The notes under the pieces are model-generated. The model worked only from the letters and a program-made list of their open reading frames with translations, made no database searches and was not told where the DNA came from. A program made the position numbers and the translations under genes. Positions 63,425 through 64,000 of a DNA stretch of 64,000 nucleotides are shown piece after piece; the stretch's first letter is position 1; each line of letters begins with the position of its first letter. The DNA comes from UBA2779 sp965232615 (GTDB lineage Bacteria; Spirochaetota; Spirochaetia; DSM-2461): positions 1,426,001 to 1,490,000 of the forward strand of contig OZ246985.1 of assembly GCA_965232615.1 (NCBI GenBank), in the 5' to 3' direction.

Positions 63425-64000
63425 TAATCGTACACCTCCTGAAATCTTCTGACCAGTTTTCTACTGAGAATGTTCAGTGACAGGGTCAGGAAGAACAGTA
63501 AGAGCCCCAGAGCGAAAATACTGTTGTAGTCAACCGTGTTGTAGCTAGTATCACCGCCTGAAATCCGGACTATGTAACCGGTTAGGGTTTCGGCTGCTTC
63601 AAAAGGATTGAATGTGAAATTAGGTCCGGCTCCCGCGGCGAGGGCTACTATCATCGTCTCACCGATAGCCCGACTCAATCCCAGAATGAAAGCTGCGGCG
63701 ATCCCGCTGAATGCTGCGGGAACGACGACTGTCAGGCTGGTTTCCAGCCTGGTTGCTCCCAAACCATAGGAGGCTTCACGCAGTGAATAGGGAACGGCTT
63801 TCAAAGCGTCTTCCGTTATCGATGTTACAAGAGGGAGGATCAGAATCCCCATTACCAGACCGGCCGATGCTGTATTGTAAATATCGACTGTGTCTGTACC
63901 GAAGATTATACGCAAAAGCGGTGTCATAAAAGTTAGTGCGAAGTATCCGTATACTACAGTGGGAATACCAGCCAGTATTTCCAGTATAGGCTTAAGCACT
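63424..64000 (-). CDS. pstC: Phosphate ABC transporter permease PstC, 3' part
   Basis: The C-terminal 192 residues of the permease are present. GIPTVVYGYFAL, the ATP-coupling segment EASYGLGATRLETSLTVVVP and LSRAIGETMIVALAAG fit PstC. The gene runs off the right edge of the window, so its start and the expected pstS lie beyond. It overlaps pstA by one base. Confidence 0.93.
   Translation of the reverse strand, partial: VLKPILEILAGIPTVVYGYFALTFMTPLLRIIFGTDTVDIYNTASAGLVMGILILPLVTSITEDALKAVPYSLREASYGLGATRLETSLTVVVPAAFSGIAAAFILGLSRAIGETMIVALAAGAGPNFTFNPFEAAETLTGYIVRISGGDTSYNTVDYNSIFALGLLLFFLTLSLNILSRKLVRRFQEVYD

Overview
The window looks like chromosome of a free-living, saccharolytic spirochaete (Spirochaetales). 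This is inferred from the gene complement, not from a marker gene. The signs are many predicted lipoproteins with relaxed lipoboxes, small outer-membrane beta-barrels, TPR/SPOR envelope proteins, LplABC-type sugar importers without their own ATPase, and a folD/outer-membrane-protein neighbourhood. Several dispersed hairpin repeats break up or decorate genes.

Layout. 1-2.3 kb: KDPG aldolase (minus strand), then a degraded gapA that has lost its catalytic-cysteine segment and carries two frameshifts. 2.3-11.4 kb: a long plus-strand run of pgk, tpiA, secG, a flavodoxin-like protein, a SurA-like chaperone, nusB, a TPR protein, map, an HtrA protease and a phosphoribosyltransferase. 11.4-17.2 kb: envelope genes on both strands (two lipoproteins, a beta-barrel, a SPOR protein), folD and one tRNA-Gly(UCC). 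17.5-24.4 kb: a purine cluster purB-guaB-purA-guaA, then deoD and a convergent rpiB. 24.4-27.2 kb: a three-gene ABC importer. 27.2-34 kb: a BAX-inhibitor-1-like protein, a partial anaerobic cobalamin operon (cbiA, cbiC, cbiD, cbiE, cbiL) and a PLP-dependent decarboxylase. 34.4-36.9 kb: a small lipoprotein and a CoA-disulfide-reductase/rhodanese fusion.

36.9-53.7 kb is a beta-glucan utilisation locus transcribed leftward from one strong promoter. In transcription order it holds a CBM9-like lipoprotein, a clan GH-A glycosidase fused to an outer-membrane beta-barrel, a 993-residue multi-module carbohydrate-binding lipoprotein, two ABC permeases, a solute-binding protein, two GH16 laminarinase-type enzymes (one broken by a stop codon) and a large cytoplasmic GH94/149/161-type phosphorylase. 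A LacI-type regulator lies divergently at 54.3 kb. My reading is that long beta-1,3-glucan is bound and cut at the cell surface and in the periplasm. Oligosaccharides are then imported by the ABC transporter and phosphorolysed in the cytoplasm to glucose 1-phosphate.

55.6-60.5 kb is a dihydroxyacetone operon (dhaK, a MIP channel, dhaL, and a DhaM-HPr-Enzyme I fusion) with a palindrome over its promoter. 60.7-64 kb is pstC(partial)-pstA-pstB-phoU on the minus strand.

A family of non-coding elements with about 18-bp terminal inverted repeats and internal branched hairpins occurs at 1, 1154, 34038, 53914 and 55307. Two copies keep 5-6 bp target duplications, so they behave like MITEs. One copy forms the C-terminus and stop codon of the LacI regulator. 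The most unusual protein is the GH-A/beta-barrel fusion at 49749-52805.
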